Shown here one piece after another: positions 54,062 through 62,400 of a DNA stretch of 64,000 nucleotides (its first letter is position 1; each line of letters starts with the position of its first letter). Made by a program: the position numbers and the translations under genes. A model generated the notes under the pieces. The model was given only the letters and a program-made list of their open reading frames with translations, did not search any database and was not told the DNA's origin. The DNA lies in NCBI GenBank assembly GCA_964423795.1, contig CAYRGC010000003.1, positions 1-64,000 on the forward strand, in the 5' to 3' direction. This DNA comes from CAYRGC01 sp964423795 (GTDB lineage Bacteria; Patescibacteriota; Gracilibacteria; Peribacterales; Peribacteraceae).

Positions 54062-54505
54062 ATGAAATCCATCCCCCTTCGCATGGCCTCGGCGGCCTCG
54101 GTCACCCTCTGGACCCTCGCCGGAGGCGTGCTTCTCACGCGCCCGATCGCCTTCTACGGCGCGGCGCTCTCGTTGTTTTTTCCGGATTGGTGGGTGGCCG
54201 GCGTCAACGGTTGGGATCCCGTGCAGGCAAGCCCCGTCTACACGGCCGTCGCCGTGCTTTTCGGCTGCGTGCTCCTTGCGCTCTCGACCATCGCGGTCTT
54301 CCTCCATCGCCACAAGAAGGCCTCCGAACTCTTCCTGCTCCTCATCACGGTGCACCTCTGGATCTGCGGCGGCTGCGCGGCGCTCCTCACGCGCGTGATG
54401 TTCGACCCCATGCGTCCGCTCGTCCTCACGGTGCTGTTCTTCTCGGTGCTCAACGTGTTCCTCCTCTCGTGCGTGAAACGCAAGAAGAGCGCGATGACGG
54501 CCTAA
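54062..54505 (+). CDS. Small multi-pass membrane protein
   Basis: A 147-residue membrane protein with four predicted helices (about 8-27, 55-80, 88-110 and 117-138) and few charged residues outside the ends (final KRKKSAMTA inside). FFPDWWVAGVNGWDP is an aromatic-rich loop. No family known to me. It lies between two glycine tRNAs. Confidence 0.7.
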   Translation: MKSIPLRMASAASVTLWTLAGGVLLTRPIAFYGAALSLFFPDWWVAGVNGWDPVQASPVYTAVAVLFGCVLLALSTIAVFLHRHKKASELFLLLITVHLWICGGCAALLTRVMFDPMRPLVLTVLFFSVLNVFLLSCVKRKKSAMTA

Positions 54506-54574
54506 ACGGGGACATTTCCCCGGTTTGACGCCTTTCCGAAACGCACGGTTTTCTGTACAATGATTTCGCTCTTT

Positions 54575-54649
54575 GCGGGTTTCGTCCAACGTCAGGACAC
54601 CACCGTTCCACGGTGGAGATACCTGGTTCAATTCCGGTAACCCGCTCCA
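54575..54649 (+). tRNA. tRNA-Gly(TCC), atypical D and T arms, CCA encoded
   Basis: GCGGGTT/AACCCGC acceptor, D stem GTCC/GGAC with loop AACGTCA lacking the GG pair, anticodon stem CCACC/GGTGG with loop GTTCCAC (anticodon TCC), T stem CCTGG/CCGGT with one mismatch and one G-T, loop TTCAATT, genomic CCA. The only TCC tRNA in view, so probably used despite the irregularities. Confidence 0.8.
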
Positions 54650-54658
54650 AGGATTTCC

Positions 54659-54683
54659 CCGCCCGGCGCGAGCGGCTTTTTTT
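54659..54683 (+). terminator. Weak terminator after tRNA-Gly(TCC)
   Basis: CCGC ... GCGG stem followed by CTTTTTTTG. Confidence 0.45.
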
Positions 54684-54731
54684 GCGTGAAGGAAAACTTG
54701 CCGAACTTCCGACGACGAGGGAAAACTCCTG

Positions 54732-54737
54732 TACCCT
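54732..54737 (+). promoter_or_regulatory. -10 box for the gene at 54745
   Basis: TGTACCCT, 7 nt before the ATG. Confidence 0.45.
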
Positions 54738-54744
54738 CACGGCC

Positions 54745-55872
54745 ATGCGACGTCTGACTCCCCTCTTCGTGCTGGGACTCCTGCTCCCGCCGCTTTCCGC
54801 GAACGCCGCCTGGTACGACGGCGCCGTATCGGCGTTCGTCCGGGCCGGTTACGTCACCGAGGAATCGATCGTGCCCGCGAGGGATGCCGCGCGCGGGCTC
54901 TTCGTGGAGCTCACGCTCAAGCTGCTCGGCGGCAAGGTGGAGTTCCCGTTCCAAGACCAGGTGTTCGACGACGTGGACCAGTGGCACCGGTCCTTCGCGG
55001 CCTTCCAGCAGGGCGCCCGCGACGGGTGGGTGCTCGGCATCGAGAACTGCGCGGGCAGCCATCCGTGCCTGGCGGCGCCGGATCGGCCCGTGACCCGCGC
55101 CGAGGCGGCGGCGCTGCTCGTGCGCGCGTTCCGCTTCTCCGCGGAAGGAGCGGCGCCGGCCTTCAGCGACGTCGATGCCGGGGCCTGGTACGCCGAGTAC
55201 GTGACGATCGCCTCCAGCCGCTGCATCCTGCGCGGCGACGAAGGCAAGACGACCGTGCGTCCGGGCGACCCCATGAACGAGGCGGAGATGCTCGCGATGC
55301 TCCAGCGCTCCGTCAGCGGGTTACGGTATCCCGATTGCGGCGGCGGTCCGCTCGACGACCTGCCGGCCGCCCCGTCGGGTTTCCTGCTGGAGCAGGCGTC
55401 CTCGTCCTCCGCGGCGTCCTCCGAGTCACTGTCCGCCTCTTGGGCGAGCGTCTCCTCTTCCTCCTCGTCGTCCACCTCCGCGCCGGCCTCGTCGTCGATG
55501 AGCTCGAGCGGCACTTCATCCGCCGCCTCGAGCGCGCCCTCGTCCGCGACCGCCTACGACCTCGCGCCGCTCAATCCTCCGAACGCCGCGAGCGCCTCTT
55601 CGGGGCAAACGCAGGATCCGAGCCATCAGGATCTGCTCGTCCGTTATCAGCAGTACCTCGCGAACTATTCCGAACAAATCGCGCGGGCGAGGACGATGGG
55701 CAGCGCGCCGGCCGCCGCGCTCTTGAACACGCTCAGCGTGCAAAACGACCTCATCTACCAGCTCTACCCCTGGGTGCTCGCGTCGAAGAACCGCACGTTG
55801 TCCCAGACCGAATGGGCCGCCGTGACGGCGCTCGAGAACAGGATCCGCGGAGGCTTCGCGGCGATCAGATAA
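54745..55872 (+). CDS. Secreted SLH-like protein with Ser-rich linker and helical tail
   Basis: A 375-residue exported protein: signal peptide 1-22 (SANA-AW), one clear and one weak SLH-like domain (PVTRAEAAALLVRAFRF then FSDVDAGAWYAEYVTIASSR; GDPMNEAEMLAMLQRSV), then a 90-residue Ser/Ala linker (ESLSASWASVSSSSSSSTSA). A helical C-terminal domain (LLVRYQQYLANYSEQIARAR) ends the protein. It is similar in plan to the protein at 23106. The next gene starts 4 nt after its stop. Confidence 0.8.
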   Translation: MRRLTPLFVLGLLLPPLSANAAWYDGAVSAFVRAGYVTEESIVPARDAARGLFVELTLKLLGGKVEFPFQDQVFDDVDQWHRSFAAFQQGARDGWVLGIENCAGSHPCLAAPDRPVTRAEAAALLVRAFRFSAEGAAPAFSDVDAGAWYAEYVTIASSRCILRGDEGKTTVRPGDPMNEAEMLAMLQRSVSGLRYPDCGGGPLDDLPAAPSGFLLEQASSSSAASSESLSASWASVSSSSSSSTSAPASSSMSSSGTSSAASSAPSSATAYDLAPLNPPNAASASSGQTQDPSHQDLLVRYQQYLANYSEQIARARTMGSAPAAALLNTLSVQNDLIYQLYPWVLASKNRTLSQTEWAAVTALENRIRGGFAAIR

Positions 55873-55876
55873 GTCC

Positions 55877-56602
55877 ATGCTCCGCATCCTCCTCATCATC
55901 GGCGTCGCGCTCGCGGTCGTCGCGGTACTCTTCGTGGGGCGCCTGCTGTGGTTCGCCTCCATCAGCGCCAAGCTCGTGGCGGCGAGCAGGCCCTTCGAAC
56001 GGAACACCGGCGGCACCCCCCGCATTCTCGTCGTCGGCGACAGTACGGGCGTGGGCACCGGCGTCCGCGATCCTCGCGGCTCCGTCGCCGGGCGGTTCGG
56101 TACGGATTTCCCGGACGCCGACATCCGGAACCTGAGCGTGAACGGCTGGAGAGTCCGCGATGCGCTCGCCGGCTTCCCCGCGACGGCGCCGAAGCGGTTC
56201 GATCTGGTGCTGCTGCAGATCGGCGCCAACGACATCATCCGCCGCACGCCGCACGCCGATTTCGAACGCGACCTCGGGAGCCTCTTCGACCGCGCCATGA
56301 GCGCAGGCAAAAACGTCGTGGCGCTGCACTCGGGAAACGTCGGTCTCGCTCCCCTCTTCGCCTGGCCGCTCTCCTCCTACTACCGGGCGAAGACGCTCGA
56401 GTACCGCGCCGTGTACCGGAAGGTCGCGGAGCAAAAGGGCGTGGCGTACGTCGATCTTTTCGGGGAGGCGGAAGACGATCTCTTCCTCAGCGACATCCCG
56501 CGGTATTACGCCCCGGATCTGCTGCACCTGACGGAAGACGGCTACGGGGAGTGGTACCGCGCGGTGCGGGAGACGATGCGGAGCGCGGGCATGCGGCTGT
56601 GA
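55877..56602 (+). CDS. Membrane-anchored SGNH/GDSL hydrolase
   Basis: A 241-residue hydrolase with an N-terminal membrane helix (about 3-22). Block I is LVVGDSTGVGTG with the nucleophilic Ser, block III is LLQIGANDII, and block V is APDLLHLTEDGYGEWY with the Asp/His pair. Such enzymes act as lipases or deacylate sugars, including peptidoglycan O-acetyl groups. It is probably co-transcribed with the surface protein upstream. Confidence 0.9.
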   Translation: MLRILLIIGVALAVVAVLFVGRLLWFASISAKLVAASRPFERNTGGTPRILVVGDSTGVGTGVRDPRGSVAGRFGTDFPDADIRNLSVNGWRVRDALAGFPATAPKRFDLVLLQIGANDIIRRTPHADFERDLGSLFDRAMSAGKNVVALHSGNVGLAPLFAWPLSSYYRAKTLEYRAVYRKVAEQKGVAYVDLFGEAEDDLFLSDIPRYYAPDLLHLTEDGYGEWYRAVRETMRSAGMRL

Positions 56603-56611
56603 ACGGCCGCG

Positions 56612-58069
56612 TCAGAGATCGCCCAGGTTGAGCTCCTCGCTCATCTCGACCTGCCGGACGAACTCCTGGTCGTGGCTCACGAGAATCATGCCGCCCTCGT
56701 ACGCGTTGAGCGCCTCCGCGATCACGGGGAGGTGGCGGAAGTTAATATGGTTCGTGGGCTCGTCGAGGATGAGGAGCGTGGGCCGCTGCAGCGTGAACCG
56801 CGCGAAGCACAGCAGTCCCTTCTGCCCCTCGGAAAGCGCTCCGGAGGGAATCTGGAGCTTGTCGGAGGGCAGCAGGAACCTGGCGGCGGTGGCGTAGATC
56901 GTCTGTTTGTTCTCCATCTCCATCGCCTCGGCGAGGATCTGGTACGCGCTCTTGTCGAGCGGCAAGCCCGAGAAATCCTGGCGGTAGTAGCCGATCTTCA
57001 CGCCCGGCTCGATGACAGCGCCCTTCTCCTTGCCGGTCGCCATCGATTCGAGGAGCGTCGTCTTGCCGATGCCGTTCGGACCCGTGATGAGCACGCGGTG
57101 ACGGCGCGGGATCGTGAGCTCGACCTTCTTCTTCACCGGCTCATGATCCTTCATGACGGTCACGGACGTGATCTTCACGAGGGGCTTCGGGAAGGGGTCG
57201 GACTCGATCGTGAAGGGCGGCAGCGCCTTGTCCTCGCGGCGCACGTCGACCATGTTCTCCTCGGCCTCGGCCACGTCATCGCGCATCTTGCTCGCGAGCT
57301 TGCGCATCTTTCCTCCCTTGTGGGAGAAGAAGTTGATCTTGTCCTTCTGGTCCTGGATCTGCTTCTCCATGCGGGCGTTTTGGCGCTGCTCGCGCTCGAT
57401 TTGCTCCTGGATGCGCTCGAGCACGTCGTAGTAGTCGCCCACGTACTGGTCGACCTTGTGCAGGTGCGCGTCGAGGTAGAGCACCCCGTGCGTGAAGCTG
57501 TTCAAGAAGGCCGCGTCGTGGGAAATCACGATCGCCGTCTTCTCGTACATCACGAGGAAACCCGTGAGATGGTCGATGCCGTCGGTGTCGAGGTTGTTGG
57601 TCGGCTCGTCGAGGAGCAGGATGTCCGGCTCCTGGATGAGCGCGAAGGCCAGGAGCAGACGCGCCTTCTGGCCTCCGGAGAAGGACCCGACCTTCTTTTT
57701 CAGGTCCGCCTTGAGGTTCACGGCGTCGAGGGCTTTCGCGATGTGCTTGTCGATATCGTGCTTCTTCTCCCGGAACGCCCCCTCGAAGAACTCGCGCACG
57801 GTCTTCTCCAGGTCCGCGTGCGGCACCACCTGCCGGGCGATGCCGATCGTGGCGCCCTTCTTCAGGTGGATCTGCCCCTCGGTCGGCTGGAGCTCCCCCG
57901 TCATGAGCTTGAAGATCGTGCTCTTGCCGGCGCCGTTCTGGCCCATGATGGTGAGCTTCGTGTTCTCGCGGACAGAGAAATCCACGCCCTTGAGCACGGG
58001 CTTCTCGCGCTGGTGCCCGTAGAAGAAGTCCACGTTATCGAACCGAAGGAGAACGTCGCCGTGTTCCAT
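56612..58069 (-). CDS. ABC-F family ATPase
   Basis: A 485-residue protein with two ABC domains and no membrane part, as in translation factors such as EttA, Uup or YbiT. Domain 1: GQNGAGKST, SFSGGQKARLLLAF, DILLLDEPTNNLD. A charged linker follows (QIEREQRQNARMEKQIQDQK), corresponding to the P-site tRNA interaction arm. Domain 2: TGPNGIGKTT, ALSEGQKGLLCFARF, LLILDEPTNHIN. Start ATG 58069 gives the family N-terminus VLLRFDNVDFFYG. Exact subfamily unclear. Confidence 0.93.
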   Translation of the reverse strand: MEHGDVLLRFDNVDFFYGHQREKPVLKGVDFSVRENTKLTIMGQNGAGKSTIFKLMTGELQPTEGQIHLKKGATIGIARQVVPHADLEKTVREFFEGAFREKKHDIDKHIAKALDAVNLKADLKKKVGSFSGGQKARLLLAFALIQEPDILLLDEPTNNLDTDGIDHLTGFLVMYEKTAIVISHDAAFLNSFTHGVLYLDAHLHKVDQYVGDYYDVLERIQEQIEREQRQNARMEKQIQDQKDKINFFSHKGGKMRKLASKMRDDVAEAEENMVDVRREDKALPPFTIESDPFPKPLVKITSVTVMKDHEPVKKKVELTIPRRHRVLITGPNGIGKTTLLESMATGKEKGAVIEPGVKIGYYRQDFSGLPLDKSAYQILAEAMEMENKQTIYATAARFLLPSDKLQIPSGALSEGQKGLLCFARFTLQRPTLLILDEPTNHINFRHLPVIAEALNAYEGGMILVSHDQEFVRQVEMSEELNLGDL

Positions 58070-58211
58070 GGATGGAAAAGCGGTGTGCACCGCGGGAAAA
58101 GACGCGCGATTGTAGACCGTTTTTCGCGGAAAAAACAGCCCTTGGCGGAAAGAACGCGGTTTCTTGATCGTCCCCCGGTGCGGTACGCTCCTGAACACTT
58201 TCCCCTGCCCC

Positions 58212-58679
58212 ATGCTCGCTCCAGGCACCCCGGCACCCGGCTTCTCCCTCCCCGATCAAGACGGCAAGAACCATGCGCTCGCGGACCTGCGGGGACGCTT
58301 CGTGCTGCTCTACTTCTATCCCAAGGACGACACGCCGGGCTGCACCAAGGAAGCCTGCGGACTTCGGGACGCCATGAAGGACTACGACGCCGCGGACTGC
58401 GTCGTTCTCGGCGTGAGCGCGGATACCGCGGAGAGCCACAAAGCCTTCGCGGACAAGTACGGGCTTAGCTTCCCGCTCCTTGCGGATACCAGGATGGCCG
58501 CCGTCAACGCGTACGGCGCGTACGGCGAAAACACCTGGTCGGACGGATCGAAACACATGGGCATCCGCCGCGTGTCGTACCTCATCGCGCCGGACGGAAA
58601 CATCGCCAAGGCGTACCCGGACGTGCGCCCCGAGGAGCACGCCGCGGAAGTCCTCGCGGACGTCCGCGCGCGGCGCTGA
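58212..58679 (+). CDS. bcp: Thiol peroxidase Bcp (AhpC/TSA family)
   Basis: A 155-residue peroxiredoxin reducing peroxides. APGTPAPGFSLPDQDG starts the fold, YFYPKDDTPGCTKEACGLRD has the peroxidatic Cys44 and, five residues on, the resolving Cys49. VLGVSADTAESHKAF and FPLLADTRMAAVNAYG follow. It would be recycled by thioredoxin, and trxB is at 16 kb. The endonuclease V gene converges directly on its stop with no gap. Confidence 0.94.
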   Translation: MLAPGTPAPGFSLPDQDGKNHALADLRGRFVLLYFYPKDDTPGCTKEACGLRDAMKDYDAADCVVLGVSADTAESHKAFADKYGLSFPLLADTRMAAVNAYGAYGENTWSDGSKHMGIRRVSYLIAPDGNIAKAYPDVRPEEHAAEVLADVRARR

Positions 58680-59411
58680 TCAGAGCATCGCCGGCGGGGA
58701 CACGGGCAGACCGTGCCCCGTGGTGCGCACCGCGTTGACGTGAAGATGCGCCAGGCGCGTCGGCTCGGGAAGACGGTAACCGCGCAGACAGCGGCGGACG
58801 AGGGCGACGGACGACTCGAGATCGATGCCGTTCCCGGGGGAGACGAAAATCGGATTCGATCCCCTTTTCGTCAGGAAAGCGCATCCGATAGTTTGTTTCT
58901 GAAACTGTATTTCTGATATGTCGCCGACTGTCTCGATCGGATCATAGGTGCCGCAGAGAAGGGATTTCGCGACTCCGACCGTCGGAACGCCGATGAGGAG
59001 CCCGAGATGCGCCGCGATGCCCATGCCGCGGGGATGCGCGATGCCGTGACCGTCCACGAGGAAGGCGTCGGGCACCGAATCCAGCGCCTCGATGGCCTTC
59101 GAGAGTATCGGGATCTCGCGGAACGAAAGCAGGCCCGGCACGTACGGGAAGGCCCCCTCCTCGCGGACGGAGGTCGTTTCGAGGATGCGACCCGTATCCG
59201 CGTCCCAGACTACGACGCCCGCGGTCAGGATCCTGTCGAACCGCACCGAAGACACGTCGACGCCGGCGATGATCCGCATGCAGTCCGCCCTTCTGCGACG
59301 CGTGGCATTCACCCTTGCCGAAAGATCGCGCTGCAACGTTATCGCGTCCTTCGGGGAGAGGTCCCAGCGATGGAGATGGGAGACATGCATTGTCTCGTAA
59401 AGACGTGGCAA
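58680..59411 (-). CDS. nfi: Endonuclease V (deoxyinosine 3' endonuclease)
   Basis: A 243-residue nuclease that nicks beside deoxyinosine (or inosine in RNA). IIAGVDVSS has the first metal Asp, PYVPGLLSFREIPIL is the wedge/PYIP region, FLVDGHGIAHPRGMGIAAHLG holds the second Asp and the conserved His motif, and GVPTVGVAKSLLCG supplies the next elements. An internal ATG at 59390 is an equally good start (MHVSHLHRWDL). Its stop abuts that of bcp. Confidence 0.92.
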   Translation of the reverse strand: MPRLYETMHVSHLHRWDLSPKDAITLQRDLSARVNATRRRRADCMRIIAGVDVSSVRFDRILTAGVVVWDADTGRILETTSVREEGAFPYVPGLLSFREIPILSKAIEALDSVPDAFLVDGHGIAHPRGMGIAAHLGLLIGVPTVGVAKSLLCGTYDPIETVGDISEIQFQKQTIGCAFLTKRGSNPIFVSPGNGIDLESSVALVRRCLRGYRLPEPTRLAHLHVNAVRTTGHGLPVSPPAML

Positions 59412-59440
59412 TGAAGCGACTCATAGCAACTCTACGCCGA

Positions 59441-62400
59441 TCAATGGTTGCAAATCTGATATTCGGTTATCGCTCCGGATGCGTCCACTGTGCCAATTTT
59501 GCCGCTGCCCAATTCTCCAAACCATACTTTTCCGTCCGAGCCCAAGATAAGCGATGAAGGCGGGGTGTAGTTTCGCGGCAATGAATACCAGGAAAATGTT
59601 CCATTCACCGTGCTCTTCCCGATCTTCGCGCTTTCGGTAACTCCAAACCACACGCTGGTACCTGCCGCAACGATCCCCATCGAGTTCTCACCGGCTGGTA
59701 GAGCATATTCATTCACAATGCCCGCGCTGTCGATTCTTCCAATCTTGTTTCCAGGATAACCTGCGTACCAAATTTTTCCATCGGGCCCTACGGCAAGATG
59801 ACCGGCCCGCGTAAGAAGAGTAAAGCGCTTACTTACGCCAGCTGTCGTCATGCGGACGATGGAATTGCCCATCTGTTCCGAGAACCAGAGATTCTGATCA
59901 GGACCAACGACAATTCCGTAGGGCTGCAAGAATCCTCCATACTGGGTAATCACGCCTTGCATCGTAATCTTTGCAACAGAATGCCAGCCCTGCTCAGTGA
60001 ACCACATATTACCGTCCGGCCCTTTCACGATCATCGCCGGGCCCGGGGACAGCCCGTTACCCGACGAAATGGAGAATTCTTTGATATCACCAGCGGGCGT
60101 GATTCTGCCGATTGCTCCCCCGCTTTGCTCGGTGAACCACATGTTCCCGTCAGGACCGAGAGCAATATAACCGGGGTAGCTGTTCGGACGAGGAAGCGTA
60201 TACAGCGTCACAGTTCCTGCAGGCGAACGCACACCGATCGCGTTGCCTTCAGGTAAAACAAACCATAGGTTTCCACTGCCGTCGAATGCGAGGGAAAGGA
60301 TGGAACCGATCTCTCCCGGACACCGCGCAAGATTGGAAGCCGACGACGATAGCACTGGAAGGACTGAGGACGCGGCACGAGAAGACAACGCCAGTGATGA
60401 AGCCAGGGAAGAAACCGATGACCTCGCCGAGGAAGAAGCGACAGAAGAACTCGCGACCGACGCCCTGGCGCTGCTCGCAGCCGCCGAGGCCGCCGATGAA
60501 GTCCTGGCACTGCTCACGGCCGCCGAGGACGCCGAGGAAGTCCTGGCGCTGCTCATAGCGGAAGAAGAAGCCGTCACCATGATGGAGCCGCGGCACACCT
60601 GTCCATAGCGCGCCGTTCCCTCAAGGCCCATCTGGTAGACGATCGGCTTCGTGCCGGTCTGCGCGGGTGAGAAGAGGATCGCCGTCACCGCGACCGTGCC
60701 CTTCGGTGGCACGTCCTGCTGGAGGGCGAACCTCATCGACGTCGGACCGAAGAGCACGTTGTCATTGGGCTCGTTCGACATCAGAAGATCGTGCCCATTC
60801 CCCTCTCCCGCGGACCACGTCGTATTGCCGGTGTTCGTGAGGAGGAAGGTGGCGAGGAAAGCCCTGTTGGGCTCGATCGTAGTCTGCTGGACCAATACTT
60901 CGCATTGCGCGTTGCGCACGGCGGCCGCCGAGGAGGAAACCTTCGCCGAAGAGGACTGCGCGGAGGAAGCTATGGAAACAGCAGAAGAAGTCCTGGACGA
61001 TGCGACCACCGATGAAGCAAACGCGCTCGATACCGTGACGCTCCGTGCCGAGGACGCGGCTGAACTGCGCGGAGGAGCGGAAGGACCGTCGCACATGAAA
61101 CTCCATATCATTTGCGCAATACCCGTTCGCGTATCCGTCATGGCAGCAATCAAACCCGGATCCCACCCCGGAAGCGGATCCGTATAGACGCCATAGATCT
61201 TTCGACCGGGGACGAAGCGCGGGGTGATGCGCGGATCATTCGCGGGCAGGGAAATCGTGTAGAGCGGCCCGGGCACCGATGCGATGTCTTTCATCGCGCC
61301 TGCATCATCGATGTACCAGTCGGCGCCCAACATCGGCGGGGCGGGGCAATAGAAATATCCGGGATCGACCTCGCACATCATGTTTTTGAGGCCCGAAAAA
61401 GAACCGACATCCCATGGCTCTATCGTTCCGCCCGGGAAATACTGCCGAAGAAGCGAGGTACTGGTGGAGGGAAGAAAGCCCTTGCACCGCGCAGACGGAT
61501 CGATGGCGGGAAGCTCGACGCCGCACAGCGGACTGCATTGCGGCTGGGAGCACGATGCCGGTCCGGTCCCGCCGTTCTCGGCTATTTTCAGATAACATGC
61601 GGCGCATTTGGGGCTGATCGTGGGCGCGCAACGTTGATAGCAAGCCGCCGTCAGGGGATCGAGATGGTTGTCATTGGTGCTTCTCGGCCTTCTCGTCTGC
61701 GCGTCTTCTTTGCAATTTTCGATGCACTGGCTGCTTCTCGCCAACGGACAATTCAGCATGCAGCCGGTGTCTATCTTGAGAGAATCGGATTGCTCGTGGA
61801 AGAAGATCGGATCGCGCAGAGTCCTCGATACCTGGCACGCGCAATAGCTCGATCCCGTCTCGCACTTGGCATTGCCGGATGCATCGTATCCGCAGCAGAT
61901 GCCGATATCTTCGGGCGTACCCAGTAGGTAGCACGCACGCATGTTCTCCGGCGCGGAATAATCGTAGGGCGGTTCGGGGATGCAGCGCAGGCAGTAGCTT
62001 TGTCCGTTGGAGCACGTGGGGAAGTTGCCGCTCACGAGCTGTTCTCCCAGGCGACTAGGATCGCCGCACCAACCTCTTCCTCCTCCGTTGGCATTCGCCA
62101 CCGTGGAATTCATGCAAGTTGGATACGCCGCGGGACAGGTATTCCCTCCGGGCGTGCCGCAGTCTTTGGCGCAGGTCGTGGTGAACTTTCGATTCTGGTT
62201 CTTGCCCATCCACGAGTACGAGAAGGACACCTCCGTCCCCCCGCAGATCCCGTCTCCGCATTTGTCGGGCTTGAGGGGCGTCACCGGAGGGCCGTAGGTG
62301 GGAGGAGGCGCGTCGATGCACTGCTTGCACTCCGGAAGCGGGGCTCCCCGGCACACTCCCGCGCTGCACGCGTCCTGACCCGTGGATTGGTCGCCGTCGT

